From positions 62,001 through 126,000 of the forward strand of contig JAPJBO010000396.1 in the NCBI GenBank assembly GCA_030068145.1: 64,000 bases of DNA, given 5' to 3'. The notes beneath the pieces were generated by a model. It saw only the letters and a program-made list of their open reading frames with translations. It did no database searches and was not told the DNA's origin. Position numbers and translations under genes: made by a program. Positions 37,490-48,805 of the stretch are shown here, piece after piece (position 1 is the stretch's first letter; the number at the start of each line of letters is the position of its first letter). Origin of the DNA: Diplonema papillatum. Its lineage: Eukaryota; Euglenozoa; Diplonemea; Diplonemida; Diplonemidae.

Positions 37490-38800
37490 TCAGCAGTTGA
37501 ACACTTGTTTGGCGTTGGCCCAGCGGTTCCGCCTGTCGGTGGGAGGCCGTTGGTGCCGCCGTTGATGCGCTTCGTGAGGGTCAGGAAATCGGCCGCCGAG
37601 CCGCTGTCGGTCGTATCGGTTGAGGTTTCGCGACGTCCAGTACCAGACGGTTGGTCTTGAAGCAATGGACGGGACGAGACGCTCTCGGGCTCCTGGGTGA
37701 GCGGAAGCCCCAGGACGGTCCCAGCTGACCCGTAGTTCGACCGTCCCGTGAGCTGGATGGGGCCTCTTCCTTTAAACCGCCTGCCGTCCCCTGGCTGTGT
37801 GTTGCCCAGGTCTCTCGGCCTTCGTAAAGCTGACCCCGACGCAATTTCTTCGAAGTACCGCAGGCCGACGGACTCGTGGCCCACCTGTGCGACGAACGCA
37901 GCGATGCGGTTGCACCGCACCTGCGTCGACGCGCCTTGCAGCAGAGTGCTGAGCGCCGCATTGAAGTAAGGGAAGGAGAGCTGTCGCCCGGGTGGCGCTG
38001 AGGCTCTCGAACGACGATCTGAACTGCGCCAGCGACACGAACTGCGGCGCGGCGGCCGCGGGCTGCGGGTCGGCGACGCAGCACTTGGTGGTGCTGGAGC
38101 CCGGGCACACGCCGTTGAACGTGCCGCCGCCGCAAGTTGACACCGACTGGCAGCTGCCCATGTACCTGTTGATGCTCGTAGTGCAAGACCCGACAGACGG
38201 TGCGGGCGCAGGCGCTGACGATGCTAGGCAGCACTTCACCGCCGCGGCTCCCGGACACAGACCGCTGCGGAGGGTCCCAGGACAGTTCGTTCCGCTAGCG
38301 GTGTCGACGCACGTCCCAGCGCCCGACCCGTAGCGGCAGCTAGCCCCGACGCCAGCAGCGACGGCAACGCAACACTTGACGCTGCTCGCACCCGGACACA
38401 GCCCAGTGCGGAGCGTCCCCGGGCAGTACGTGCTAGCGGTGTCGACGCACGTTCCGGCCCTCGACCCGTAGCTGCAGCCGGCCCCGGCGCCGGCGGCGAC
38501 GGCAAGGCAGCACTTGATGTTGCCGCCGCCCAAACAGAGCCCCGACGCCAGGTTCCCGGGGCAGCCTGTCCGGGCGGTATTTATGCACTTTCCGGTCGAC
38601 GACCCCGACGCGCAGCTCGCGCCCACAGGGTCGCAGCACTTGACGTTGCTGGCCCCCGGGCACAACCCGGTGCGCAACGTGCCCACGCACTCCACCGCGT
38701 TCACGTCAATGCACATCCCCGTCGACCCGAGGTACGTGCACGCTCCCGCCGCAGCGGTATGCGCGAAGGCGAGGCAGCAAGCCGCGACGAAGGTCCGCAT
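37490..38800 (-). pseudogene. GH19 chitinase paralogue B, frameshifted
   Basis: It starts [19 protein letters not shown] (38800), a signal peptide identical to the intact paralogue at 46338. Five six-Cys repeats (pattern C-x-x-G-x-C-x-D, then GLCPG-x4-KCC) follow, against ten in the intact gene. The GH19 domain then begins [19 protein letters not shown]. An extra base in GTAAGGGAAGG (37972 region; intact copy GTAGGGAAGG) shifts the frame just before the catalytic core. Several more single-base indels follow (at GTCTCTCGGCC, CGTAAAGCTG, GGTTGGTCTTGAAGC), although [12 protein letters not shown] and [13 protein letters not shown] are still readable. All indels are in the last third and the repeat part is clean. 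Ends VFNC-stop like the intact copy. Confidence 0.85.
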
Positions 38801-39035
38801 CGAGAGGCGGTGTGCCCTTTGTTCTTTTTTGTCGTATAATTTCTTTGGGATCCCTTTTGTTTTTTTGTGCGTGTTTGACGAGTATAGTTGGAATTATTCA
38901 GAGCTATAGTTCGCTTGAGAATCCGGGATTTTGGAGTCTCGGGTGATCTTCTTCAAATGGGGTCTTTGATAGAACAACATACTACTGCCGTGGACGTGTC
39001 AGTACAAAATAGAACGTTGGCCACGTTGGAACCTG
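38801..39035. other. Spacer between chitinase copies
   Basis: No gene. About 50 bp near 38980 (AACAACATACTACTGCCGTGG) recurs at 39755, so the flanks of copy C are themselves duplicated. Confidence 0.5.
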
Positions 39036-39431
39036 TTATGAATAGATACATAATGGCACCAGGAGAGTGGTGTCAACGCACGTTCCGGCGCTTGATCCGT
39101 AGCTGCAACTGGCCCCGGCGCCGGCGGCGACGGCAAGGCAGCACTTGATGTTGCTGGCTCTCAAACACAGCCCCGACGCCAGGTTCCCGGGGCAGCCTGT
39201 CCGGGCGGTGTCGGTGCACTTTCCGGTCGACGATCCCGACGCGCAGCTCGCGCCCACAGGGTCGCAGCACCTGATGTTGCTGGCGGCCGGGCACAACCCG
39301 GAGCGCAAAGTGCCCGCGCACTCCAGCGCGTTCACGTCAATGCACATCCCCGTCGACCCGAGGTACGTGCACGCTCCCGCCGCAGCGGTATGCGCGAAGG
39401 CGAGGCAGCAAGCCGCGACGAAGGTCCGCAT
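39036..39431 (-). pseudogene. GH19 chitinase paralogue C, 5' fragment
   Basis: The ATG at 39431 gives the same signal peptide and two and a half six-Cys repeats, 95% or more like copy B by eye. Homology stops abruptly at about 39071 after GTCVDT, and the frame ends in unrelated sequence (TLLVPLCIYS). The conserved leader GGGCACACCGCCT before the ATG is kept, so the duplication included the promoter side. No catalytic domain. Confidence 0.85.
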
Positions 39432-40014
39432 CGAAAGGCGGTGTGCCCTTTTTGTTGTTTTGTCGTACAAATTCCTTGTGTGTTTTAGAGTTAAAGTTCG
39501 CTTGAAACTCCGGTGGTTTAGGGTCTTCGTGTGACCGTTCATGAATGGGTTCTCTTTAGAGCAAGAAAGGGCTATATGGTTTCGGGTTGTATATTTTGTG
39601 CACGCTTTCGTTATGGATTATGGCTAGCCATGTCCGGGACTGTTTGTGACCGACACCAAGTACATTCCTTCGTGGAGTGTAGCCTTGGGCCCCCCACGTT
39701 CTACAAGTTGTTTTTGTGCGTCTTGTTTTTGAGGGGTTCGGCTAGATCTCGTTGTTGGAACAACACACCACCGCCGTGGACGTGTCGGTACCAAATAGAA
39801 CGTCGAAAATTTCGAAGGCAACTTCTGTGTGCAATTTCTCGCCAGATGGGCCTAGTGTCGTGCATGGGGGCTCACAAACCGTTCGCCACTGTCTGAGAAT
39901 AGGCACCAAGGGTCAGCACCTGGCGGAAAACATGTTTATTCCGCTCCAGGTGACCAGTCAGCCTTCAAGGCTCCTGTGGCTACGTGCAGAATCCTCGCTG
40001 TATTGTAGCTGTGT
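39432..40014. other. No recognisable gene; R6 fragment
   Basis: R6 start (GTTAAAGTTCGCTTGAAACTCC) at 39490-39545. The rest is spacer, with a block at 39750-39800 shared with 38970-39020. Confidence 0.5.
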
Positions 40015-40203
40015 TTGTGCTTCGCTTACACCACCGTGTGCTGTTCTCTCACTCAGGACTTTGACATGTCTCGCTTACACCACCGTGTGCTGTTCTCTCA
40101 CCCAGGACTGTTGACATGCCTGTGTGTGTCTTGTCGTGTAGGGATAGACCCGTATGGCCTCACGTCCGTTCAACACGTGGTTCGGTAGCTACAGCACTTG
40201 GGG
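40015..40203 (-). repeat. R2 copy with internal tandem duplication
   Basis: CGCTTACACCACCGTGTGCTG is present twice (40022 and 40073), then TAGACCCGTATGGCCTCACG to CTACAGCACTTGGGG. The end motif is missing. Confidence 0.7.
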
Positions 40204-40269
40204 CATGTGAAAAAAAAGGCGGAACGGTTACAAAGCTGGATGCGGGGGTTTGCCGAGTATTTGTTTGTG

Positions 40270-40560
40270 CGTGCCGGTTGATCGTTTTCCCACTTGTATT
40301 TACCCTGTGTGTATTCAGGTAAGGAATTCTGATCAACCACCAAAACACGCTGCCTACGTCTTTTTAGCCTGCACAATACATTGAAGGGCAACCCACAAGA
40401 TTGTTGGTACTAAAATAAACGAAGGGAGGGAGAGAAAAGGAGAGGGGGCGACGCGTACTCGAAAAACAGCGAAGACAAGGCAATGTCCTCGCTACGCGGG
40501 AGGTCGGAGGACGTCTCCGCGTGTGTTGGATGATTGGGTGGTTCGAGGAGCAAATGGGGG
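40270..40560. repeat. R11 block followed by R9 copy
   Basis: 40270-40412 matches 21405-21525 (GTGCCGGTTGAT, TCAACCACCAAAACACGCTG). 40425-40556 matches R9 at 36946. No gene. Confidence 0.65.
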
Positions 40561-40777
40561 TTCTTTGTTTTCCTTTCTTTTTTACCAAACACGAAATGTT
40601 GGAGGAAATGAGAAGCTCGTCGCCCGCGTTTTCACTTTGCGTCCTGAATCCAGCTCTACGTAAAAACGATCAGGCACTGTGTTAAACGAAAACACTCTCT
40701 CTTCCCATCATCATCATCATTCGTTTTGTATCAGCCGCGGTTGTGCGAGTGACGAGCTCTTATTTTTGGTGTTACGC

Positions 40778-41052
40778 ACGGATACCAGGGGAAGCCTGCT
40801 ACACGGGAGCCAAGCTTCACGTGTTCAGCGGTACTGCAGAGCCACGGGCCTGCGGGTCAAGTGGCTACCGATTTCCCAAACTAAAGCAATCAAGCCGTGG
40901 CGCACCTTCGGGCTTGGCGCTTGCGCTGAACACAAGCTCGTCGACGGTCAGCCTCAGGGCAGAGCGGACGGGGTTGTAGCACTGTGCTGCCTCCGACTCA
41001 AGCTTTGCAAGCTGTGGTTGACCGTCACGTTCCTGGACCCGGTGCGGCCTTT
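40778..41052 (+). repeat. R3 copy, opposite orientation
   Basis: GATACCAGGGGAAGCCTGCT to ACGTTCCTGGACCCGGTGCGGCC followed by a T/C-rich tract. Confidence 0.8.
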
Positions 41053-41221
41053 TTCTTTTTTCTTTCTTCTTCTTCTGGTGTTACGCATGCACAGGGAGTG
41101 CAGAAGACTTCCCGTTCCGAAGCGAGCCCGCTGCTTTCGAGCGGTTTACGACTCGTTTCTCAAATTGAGCCAATTCACCTACCCTCCATGAAGGCGACCT
41201 TCAGCTCGATTACGACCGCCT

Positions 41222-41645
41222 GAGACCGACGAGGCGGGAGGTGCAAGATAAGGTACCAGCGACGAAGAGAGGTGACACGAAACAACCGCGAGGCGGGAGG
41301 TGCAAGATAAGGTACCAGCGACGAAGAGAGGTGACACGAAACAACCGCCCGAGACCGACGAGGCGGGAGGTGCAAGATAAGGTACCAGCGACGAAGAGGT
41401 GACACGAAACAACCGCCCGAGACCGACGAGGCGGGAGGTGCAAGATAAGGTACCAGCGACGAAGAGGTGACACGAAACAACCGCCCGAGACCGACGAGGC
41501 GGGAGGTGCAAGATAAGGTGCCAGCGACGAAGATAGGTGACGCGGGACAACCGCCTGAGACCTACGAGGCGGGAGGTGCAAGATAGGGTACGAGCGACAA
41601 AGAGAGGTGACATGAAACAACCGCCCGAGACCGACGAGCCAGAAG
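41222..41645. repeat. 68-70 bp minisatellite, six copies
   Basis: GAGGCGGGAGGTGCAAGATA begins at 41231, 41290, 41360, 41428, 41496 and 41566. The first interval is 59 bp, the others 68-70 bp. A seventh decayed unit ends near 41645. The minus-strand frames across it are repeat artefacts. Confidence 0.9.
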
Positions 41646-43185
41646 GTAACAAGCGCCGGAAACATGATCCGGTGCACTCTAAGAGGTAATCACGAAAGAG
41701 AGCAGATGCAGATTATCACCACAGATTCTTTGCATTCTAACCCAAACGATTCCGCGGCGCTTACACTCGGTTTTCAACTCGGTTACGCTTTACGTAACTG
41801 GATTACGTTCTACAAGGCTATGGCGACGCAGATTATCGCCACAGATTCCTTGCATTCTAACCCAAAAACTACAAGGCTCGACAACATTCGATGGGGCAGG
41901 GGGTGAATTGGCTCACAAACACGGATTTATGAATGAAAAGGCGCGCATCTTCGTCTTTGAGAACCAGTCTGCCTTGAGGCACTTGCGACCAACCCAGTTC
42001 ATAAGGTTTGCCTCGTTGGTTCCCCTTCTGTTTTGTTTTGTTTTTTTTCTCCCCGAGCTCAGCTCGCTATAATGAAATCATGGACGATCGAATCCGATCG
42101 GTATTTGACCTGCAGTCGCGACCCACTTTGCTGGTGACGTAACAGATTATGAAATGTAACCCCAACTCCGTATTGCGTGTACTTCGTGCGTACGCCTTGC
42201 GTACCTCTTGCGTACTTGAATCGGGTTTAGAGGGTATCACGTTTTCTTTTTGTGTTTCCGGCGATATTCGCCTTCCCCCCCCCCCCCAACGGCCAGGGAT
42301 TATTCTCATCCCCAAAATTCGGGAAGATCATGGTTAAAAAGTCTGTAGCATGGCCGGAAAGATTTTTTTTCCACGTTGAGCGAGGTTTTTTTGTAATACC
42401 TGTAAGCCTGGTATGCGACCTTCGTGGGCCACTCTACCCCACTTGCGGGTTTTGCGGGTCCTCTAGCCTGGCTTTGCAAGCACAAAAAAGTTTTCACCAG
42501 AAGCTCCTGGTTAAAACCCCTTTTTTAACCGGCCTGTTTTGAGAATACTTTTTTTTTAGAGTTAAGGTTTTTGGCGGAGAAATCTTTTTTTCACTATGCG
42601 GGATAATCCCCCTGGCAACAGCAACAGACAAAACAGGCCGCCCGGAGGCGATCTATTTCTTTGGGCAGGTTTTTTGTTGGAATAACTGTGGCATTGGCTT
42701 TAGTGTTGCCGACAACCAACCGGAGTTGATGTGCAGTCTGGTGTCTTTCGACGTTTCTTGGTATCCTTTGGGTGGTGGCTAGCCCTGTGTTTTTTTTTTT
42801 TTTTTTTTTGTCTTTGTCGCGTAAGATCCCAGATACCACTTTCCGACTAATAACAAAACCGCAAACAAGGGTATCCCGTTCTCACAACACTCCTTGCTCG
42901 CCGCTCTCGCATGAAAATGTGGCGAATCACATGAAGCTCCTTAAAGCTAGCTTGAGACCACACGTGTCGTTAGAGGCTCCGGGGTGACTTTATGACGGTT
43001 TGTGTATTTTGCTAGACGAGCAAAGAGTGCGGTGAGTATCTTTGTAGCCCTTCTTCCGGTTTGTGGTTTAAAGGGGCCGGTTTCGTGGTGCTTTCCTTTT
43101 TTTCTTTCCTTTTACCCGACGACAACCAGGGCATTAGCTTGGTCTCCGGCCCATTTTTCAAATTTGGACTGCTGACGGCTGTTTA
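41646..43185. other. No recognisable gene
   Basis: Holds a 40-bp duplication (GCAGATTATC-CCACAGATTC at 41706 and 41828), an isolated R5 motif at 42255, poly-T/A tracts and part of the R9-side block near 43010. No supported coding region. Confidence 0.5.
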
Positions 43186-43360
43186 GAGTGAAAGTTCGCT
43201 TGAAACTCCGGGGTTTTAAAGTCTCCGGGTGACCTTCGTCGTTAAGGGAAGATAACCTTTGTGCTCTGAGTGTCGTAAGAGTGGTGGTTACACGAGGTAA
43301 GAGGATCGGTGGGTACCTTGGTTGTTGGTCATTGGTGGTTTCGGCCATTGTCCACACTCA
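43186..43360. repeat. R6 half copy
   Basis: GAGTGAAAGTTCGCTTGAAA to CGGCCATTGTCCACA, the first about 175 bp of R6. Confidence 0.75.
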
Positions 43361-44352
43361 GGAATGGGCTCAACACAGGCAGAATGCAAAAACAAGACAA
43401 AATCACCTCCCACAAGGCAATTCCTTAAGGAAAACATCAGAAACCCCAGGCGGGGCGTCACCAGAAATCCAAAACTCGAATCCTACCACTCATGTGCCCA
43501 TAAAATGCTCCGAAAGGGCGGGAAAAGTGGTCAGACGCCCGTTTAGGCTGGAATAACAGCTGCAGGATGCGAAAACAAGGCCAAATCACCCTCACAAGCG
43601 CGACGCGACGTATCTTCACGACGATGCTGGGGCCCTGAGTGCCTCGGATTGCACGTTGGCCACCTCTGCCGGGGGCCTGGGTCTGGTGCCATTTTTTTTT
43701 CTTTTTTCCAAATTTGGACTGACAGTCCAAATGTGGATAGAAGCTAATCCCCTGCGACAACTCGTGTCAGACTAGCCTACCCGAAGGCAGTTGATTTCTT
43801 TAGGCAAGTTTCCTCTACCGGCGGAAATTGTTTGGGGGCCTTTTTTATATTGTTTTCCTTTTTCTCGGGGAGTCTCCCTGGCTGACCGTTGGGGCTGGGA
43901 GTCATTTAAACATCGCAAGGGAGGAGAAGGGAGGGAGGGGGAACTTCTAGCCGCCCAGTGTCGGGTGGTGTTCTCGTCTTCTAGACTGCCTCGAGTTTTT
44001 AGAGTGCAAGTTCGCTTAGGGATCCGGGGGTTTATAGTCTCCGGGTGACCATTGTCGTAAAGGTTCCTTCAAGGTGGGGCGGAGGGAAGGGGGTTTCCTT
44101 TTGTGCTGTTAGAGCAGGGCCTAGGCAGTGTGTTTGCATTCCTTTTCATACTTTGACTTCACTGTTTGCTGTCACACGTGGTTGCGCATCCGTATATCTT
44201 CGTTTTCAGCTTAACAAGAGTAGTGGTATTTCATTGTTGCGGTGTCCCACCTATTCCACACCTCTCGTGTCACTGCACAAAGTCAGACTAGAGTCAAACA
44301 CAACAGGGTCTTCTTTCCCCGCTGACAGTTTCAAGTCCGTTCCCTTGACTGG
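43361..44352. other. No recognisable gene; R12 copy
   Basis: R12 copy at 43757-43838 (GTGTCAGACTAGCCTACCCG). R6 start at 44000-44055. A short foldback CCAAATTTGGACTGACAGTCC lies near 43710. No gene. Confidence 0.5.
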
Positions 44353-46338
44353 CTAGCAGTTGAACACTTGTTTGGCGTTGGCCCAGCGGTTCCGCCTGTC
44401 GGTGAGGCCGTTGGTGCCGCCGTTGATGCGCTTCGTGAGGGTCAGGAAATCGGCCGCCGAGCCGCTGTCGGCGTATCGGTTGAGGTTTCGCGACGTCCAG
44501 TACCAGACGGTGGTCTTGAAGCCAATGGACGGGAACGAGACGCTCTCGGGCTCCTGGGTGAGCGGAAGCCCCAGGGCGGTCCCAGCTGACCCGTAGTTCG
44601 ACCGTCCCGTGAGCTGGATGGGGCCTCTTCCTTTGAACCGCCTGCCGTCCCCTGGCTGTGTGTTGCCCAGGTCTCTCCGGCCTTCGTAAGCTGCCCCCGA
44701 CGCAATTTCTTCGAAGTACCGCAGGCCGACGGACTCGTGGCCCACCTGTGCGACGAACGCAGCGATGCGGTTGCACCGCACCTGCGTCGACGCGCCTTGC
44801 AGCAGAGTGCTGAGCGCAGCGTTGAAGTAGGGAAGGAGGGCTGTCGCCCGGGTGGTGCTGAGGCTCTCGAACGACGATCTGAACTGCGCCAGCGACACGT
44901 ACTTCGACGCGGCGGCCGCGGGCTGCGGGTCGGCGACGCAGCACTTGATGCTGCTGGAGCCCGGGCACACGCCGTTGAACGTGCCGCCGCCGCAAGTTGA
45001 CACCGACTGGCAGCTGCCCATGTACCTGTTGATGCTCGTAGTGCAAGACCCGGCCGGCGCGGGCGCTGACGATGCTAGGCAGCACTTCACCGCCGCTGGC
45101 CCCGGGCACAGCCCGGTGCGGAGGGTCCCACCACAGTTCGTCCCGGCAGTGTCGATGCACGTTCCGGCGCTCGATCCGTATCTGCAGCTACTCCCGACGC
45201 CGGCGGCGACGGCAAGGCAACACTTGACATTGCTGCCTCCCGGACACAGCCCAGTGCGGAGGGTCCCGCCACAGTTCGTGCTGGCGATGTCAATGCACGT
45301 TCCGGTGCTCGATCCGGACGCGCAGCTAGCCCCGACGCCGGCAGTGACGGCAACGCAGCACTTGACGTTGCTCGCTCCTGGGCACAGGCCAGTGCGGAGG
45401 GTCCCGCCGCAGTTCGTCTTGGCGGTGTCAATGCACGTTCCGGCGCTCGAACCGTACTTGCAGCCAGTCCCGACACCGGCGGCGACGGCAAGGCAACACT
45501 TGACATTGCTCGCTCCTGGGCACAGGCCAGTGCGGAGGGTCCCGCCGCAGTTCGTCTTGGCGGTGTCAATGCACGTTCCAGAGTTCGACCCTTCTTTGCA
45601 GCTGGTCCCGACGCCAGCAGCAACAGGAAGGCAACACTTGACATTGCTCGCTCCTGGGCACAGGCCAGTGCGGAGGCTCCCGCCACAGTTCGTCTTGGCA
45701 GTGTCGATGCACGTTCCGGAATTCGATCCTTCTTTGCAGCTGGTCCCGACGCCAGCAGCAACAGGAAGGCAACACTTGACATTGCTCGCTCCTGGGCACA
45801 GGCCAGTGCGGAGGGTCCCGCCACAGTTCGTCTTGGCAGTGTCGATGCACGTTCCAGAATTCGATCCTTCCTTGCAGCTAGTCCCGACGCCAGCAGCTAC
45901 AGCAAGACAACACTTGACATTGCTCGCTCCCGGGCACAAGCCAGTGCGGAGGGTCCCGCTACACTTCGTATTAGCTATGTCGATGCACGTCCCGGCGCTC
46001 GATCCATATTTGCAGCTAGTCCCGACGCCGGCGGCGACGGCAAGGCAGCACTTGATGTTGCTGGCTCCCGGACACAGCCCCGTCGCGAGGCTTCCCGTGC
46101 AACTCGAACGGCCGGTATTAATGCACTTTCCGGTCGACGATCCCGACGCGCAGCTCGCGCCCACAGGGTCGCAGCACTTGATGTTGCTCGCGCCGGGGCA
46201 CAACCCGGTACGCACGGTGCCCGTGCATGCCTGCGCGTTCACGTTAATACACGTCCCCGTCGACCCAAGGTACGTGCACGACACCGCCGCGGCGGTATGC
46301 GCAAAGGCGAGGCAGCAAGCCGCGACGAAGGTCCGCAT
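44353..46338 (-). CDS. Secreted GH19 chitinase with ten six-cysteine repeats, 661 residues
   Basis: It hydrolyses chitin or a related polymer outside the cell. I choose the ATG at 46338 ([18 protein letters not shown], signal peptide), shared with copies B and C, over the upstream in-frame Met at 46539. Residues about 20-470 are ten repeats of 45-46 residues, each C-x(3-8)-G-x-C-I-[DN]...C-x-G-x-L-x-T-GLCPG-x4-KCC with six Cys, joined by AVAAGVG linkers. This CPG-x4-CC motif is known from small Cys-rich modules on secreted wall hydrolases, where a carbohydrate-binding role is likely. The last about 185 residues are GH19: [13 protein letters not shown] with Glu535 and the second acidic position at 543-544, [39 protein letters not shown]. 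Frame intact, Ala/Gly/Cys-rich, ends QVFNC. Repeats 4-6 are nearly identical, so they expanded recently. Confidence 0.92.
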   Translation of the reverse strand: MRTFVAACCLAFAHTAAAVSCTYLGSTGTCINVNAQACTGTVRTGLCPGASNIKCCDPVGASCASGSSTGKCINTGRSSCTGSLATGLCPGASNIKCCLAVAAGVGTSCKYGSSAGTCIDIANTKCSGTLRTGLCPGASNVKCCLAVAAGVGTSCKEGSNSGTCIDTAKTNCGGTLRTGLCPGASNVKCCLPVAAGVGTSCKEGSNSGTCIDTAKTNCGGSLRTGLCPGASNVKCCLPVAAGVGTSCKEGSNSGTCIDTAKTNCGGTLRTGLCPGASNVKCCLAVAAGVGTGCKYGSSAGTCIDTAKTNCGGTLRTGLCPGASNVKCCVAVTAGVGASCASGSSTGTCIDIASTNCGGTLRTGLCPGGSNVKCCLAVAAGVGSSCRYGSSAGTCIDTAGTNCGGTLRTGLCPGPAAVKCCLASSAPAPAGSCTTSINRYMGSCQSVSTCGGGTFNGVCPGSSSIKCCVADPQPAAAASKYVSLAQFRSSFESLSTTRATALLPYFNAALSTLLQGASTQVRCNRIAAFVAQVGHESVGLRYFEEIASGAAYEGRRDLGNTQPGDGRRFKGRGPIQLTGRSNYGSAGTALGLPLTQEPESVSFPSIGFKTTVWYWTSRNLNRYADSGSAADFLTLTKRINGGTNGLTDRRNRWANAKQVFNC

Positions 46339-47083
46339 CGAGGGATGGTGTGCCCTTTTGTTGTGGTGGACTTCCTGTTTTGGTTTCCTTTTGTGTGCGT
46401 GTGTAACGTGCAGGATCATTACCAAAGACTTCGATTCTGAATGGAACGAGGAAACGACTTTCAAACAGATTGGAAACGAGGATTCCAACATGACCATGAA
46501 GGAAATCAAAAATCCCGAGTGATCGGAAAGGCAAAACAACTGTCCCTCGGCTCAACTGCGGTTGATCGAGGGTGACATCAATTGCACTTATCGGTCGATG
46601 TCTTGGCTCTGGGAACGATGAAGACCGCGGCCAGACGCGATAGTCAATGGGAATTGCAGAAGCATGAGACGAGTGTGGTGTAAACCCGTTTTCACATGGT
46701 GCTCCTACTAGAAGCGTTCACCATGTGTAAGCGGTGGGTGTTGGAATTCATGTATAGGCAACCGCTGTTCGGAGTATGGCCCAGCGGCCGTAGGCTTCCG
46801 CGCCACAACTGACGCTCTTTCTTGCTGCCTGTGCTGTCCGGAACTGTAGCCTCGTTTGTCAGTGGCTCCCTGCTTGCTGCTCAAAACTGGGCCCGTCTGG
46901 GGTTGTCATAGTGACAGTGTCAGGCCAAATACCATTCCAGCACTATTTCCAAACTTTTTGCATCCAGCGCTGAACGCGGAGCAGCGAGAAGCGGTTGCGC
47001 GTGCGATGAGGACCCATTCTAGCAAGTCATCTACCTCCTGTCTGGCCACCAGGATCGCAACAGAAGATGATTTCTGCGCTCTC
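46339..47083. other. Upstream of chitinase; possible helicase relic
   Basis: Directly upstream is the shared leader AAGGGCACACCATCC. At about 46937-46999 the plus frame reads FLHPALNAEQREAVARAM, like the LNxEQxxAV motif that precedes the Walker A box of UPF1/MOV10-type SF1 helicases. No Walker A follows, so at most a relic. Confidence 0.3.
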
Positions 47084-47790
47084 GTCACAATCCGGTGCCG
47101 ATAGTGTTGGGCTCTTCGCAGCAGGTTGTCTGTGGTGCGACGCACAGTATCGCAATCAAATGAACGTTAGGACACCCCTTGCGAGTCTAGCGGAGAAACG
47201 TGTTGCTCAGACCGGCGTTAACTTCGGGTCCGTGTCCTATGGTTTTCCCAGAATCGCGGAATAGAGCTAAATTTGAGAACTTCAAATTCACCAAAACTCC
47301 AGACTCGGACAATGGACTCCTGCAATCTCTCACAATCCGGAGCCGTTGTGTTGGGTGTTGGGATCTTCACAGCAGGTTGTCTGTCGCGCGACGCACAGTA
47401 TCGCAATCAAATGTACGTTAGGGCACCCCTTGCGAGTCTAGAGGAGAAACTCGTTGTTGCTCAGGGCGGCATTTGTGCGAGTTCGGCGTGTGATGGCAAC
47501 TTCGGGGTTCGTATCACCCTGCGGGTTTCCCAGAAAAGCGGGATAGCTCGCTAAAAAACTAAATTTGAGAATTTCGAATGTACCAAACTTCTAGACTCGG
47601 ACAAAAGACTTGCCGTTGGTGCTGGGCTCTTCACGCTGAAGGTAGTAGGTTGCCTGTGATGGCAACATCGGGGTCCGTGCCCTATAGTTTTCCCAGAAAA
47701 GCGGAATAGCTCGCAAGAGAGCTAAATTTGAGATTTTCAAATTCACCAAACCTCCAGACTCGGACAAAAATACTCGACGTAGCTGCTTCG
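47084..47790. repeat. R7 tandem repeat, period about 245-260 bp
   Basis: Units start at CTCGTCACAATCCGGTGCCG (47084) and CTCACAATCCGGAGCCGTTG (47329), with a third, partial unit from about 47580. Each holds TTTCCCAGAA, GAGCTAAATTTGAGAA and CTCCAGACTCGGAC. Another piece is at 48028-48100. No gene. Confidence 0.75.
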
Positions 47791-48015
47791 ACTCTGAATG
47801 GAAGGGAGGAAATATAGAGGGAAGGGGCAAATACAATACAAACACACCGTGTGTTGTTTTCTCACTCAGGACTTTTGACCTGTTGTGTTTGTGTGATTTG
47901 TCGTGTAGGGGTAGACCCGCATGACCTCACGTCCGTTCAACACGTGGTTCGGTAGGTAGCACTTGGGATCCCTTCTGTTCTTTGTCGGGCAGCATCGTCG
48001 AGCATTTCCTCGTGT
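47766..48015 (-). repeat. R2 copy
   Basis: AAAAATACTCGACGTAGCTGC to GAGCATTTCCTCGTGTAAAA, joined directly to the R7 unit. Confidence 0.75.
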
Positions 48016-48214
48016 AAAATACTTCTGCAATCTCGTCACAAGCCGGAGCCGTTGTGTTGGGTGCTGGGATCTTCACTCTGTAGGTTGTCTGCCGTGCGAC
48101 GCAGACTTTAGCGCAATCGAGTACCGACGAAAAGAAAGAATGTCGCCGTCAAGTCTGGTACTTCGTCTTCTTAAAAACGAAGCGCGGTCCAGGAATCGTT
48201 CCGTCGGAGAAGAA

Positions 48215-48299
48215 AGAAAAAGAGAGAGAGAGAGAGAGAGAGAGACGAGTTAGAGTGCAGGGACCATCTCTCCGAGGAGTATCCGGTCGCCCCACTACA
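48215..48299 (-). mobile_element. 5'-truncated LINE copy: last 45 bp plus (TC)n tail
   Basis: ACGAGTTAGAGTGCAGGGAC to GTCGCCCCACTAC is identical to 50088-50138 at the end of the full LINE, and both are followed on the minus strand by (TC)n and a T-rich tail. Similarity ends at CACTAC, typical of an abortive insertion. Confidence 0.75.
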
Positions 48300-48379
48300 G
48301 AAAAATAAACCGAGAAGAATAAAACGAACGAAAACAGCAAACGGCGTTCGCGGATTTCCCCGGTACGCTTGTGCTCGCA

Positions 48380-48805
48380 AGGGGGGGGGGGGGGGGGGGG
48401 GGCAGTGCTGATACTAAGCCTGAGACCCAAAACGAAGTTGCTAACCCTGGGTGGGGGTGGGTACCCCCCCCCTCCTGGTGCAACCCACTGTGGACCTACT
48501 GTGGGACCCACCTTAGCTAAATTCTCTAAGGTGAAATGGTGGAAAAAGTGGGTCAAAAACTTTTTTTTTCGAGTGCTTTTTTGGGAGGATTTGGGCCAAA
48601 AAAAAATTTTTTTTTCTTGGTCGCTGCTGAGGAAACCACCTTAGAGCGGTCACCACCCTGCTGCACACAGGCCCTGCAGGAGGGGGGGGGGGGGGTACCC
48701 ACCCACCCCTCGTTGCCGTCCGGCTGACAACGATGCCGAGTTTAGGGGCCTTAGCATCAGCACTGGGAGGGGTGTCGCTTCCCCTCCATGAACTTTCCGA
48801 GAAAA
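48380..48805. other. G23 run and G/C-rich spacer
   Basis: G-run from 48380 to 48402, a GGGTGGGGGTGGGTACCCCCC palindromic stretch near 48450 and a second G-run near 48680-48693. No gene. Confidence 0.6.

Noticed and set aside
41175..41677. Minus-strand frames with repeated LAPPASSVSGG
   Set aside because: Artefact of the 68-70 bp minisatellite, with unit lengths that change frame.
44852..46522. 556-codon plus-strand frame opposite the chitinase
   Set aside because: Antisense of the GC-rich Cys/Gly/Ala repeats; the minus strand has the signal peptide and GH19 catalytic motifs.
46339..46539. Upstream in-frame Met (46539) as chitinase start
   Set aside because: The added residues are not shared by copies B and C, and they would bury the signal peptide that begins at 46338.
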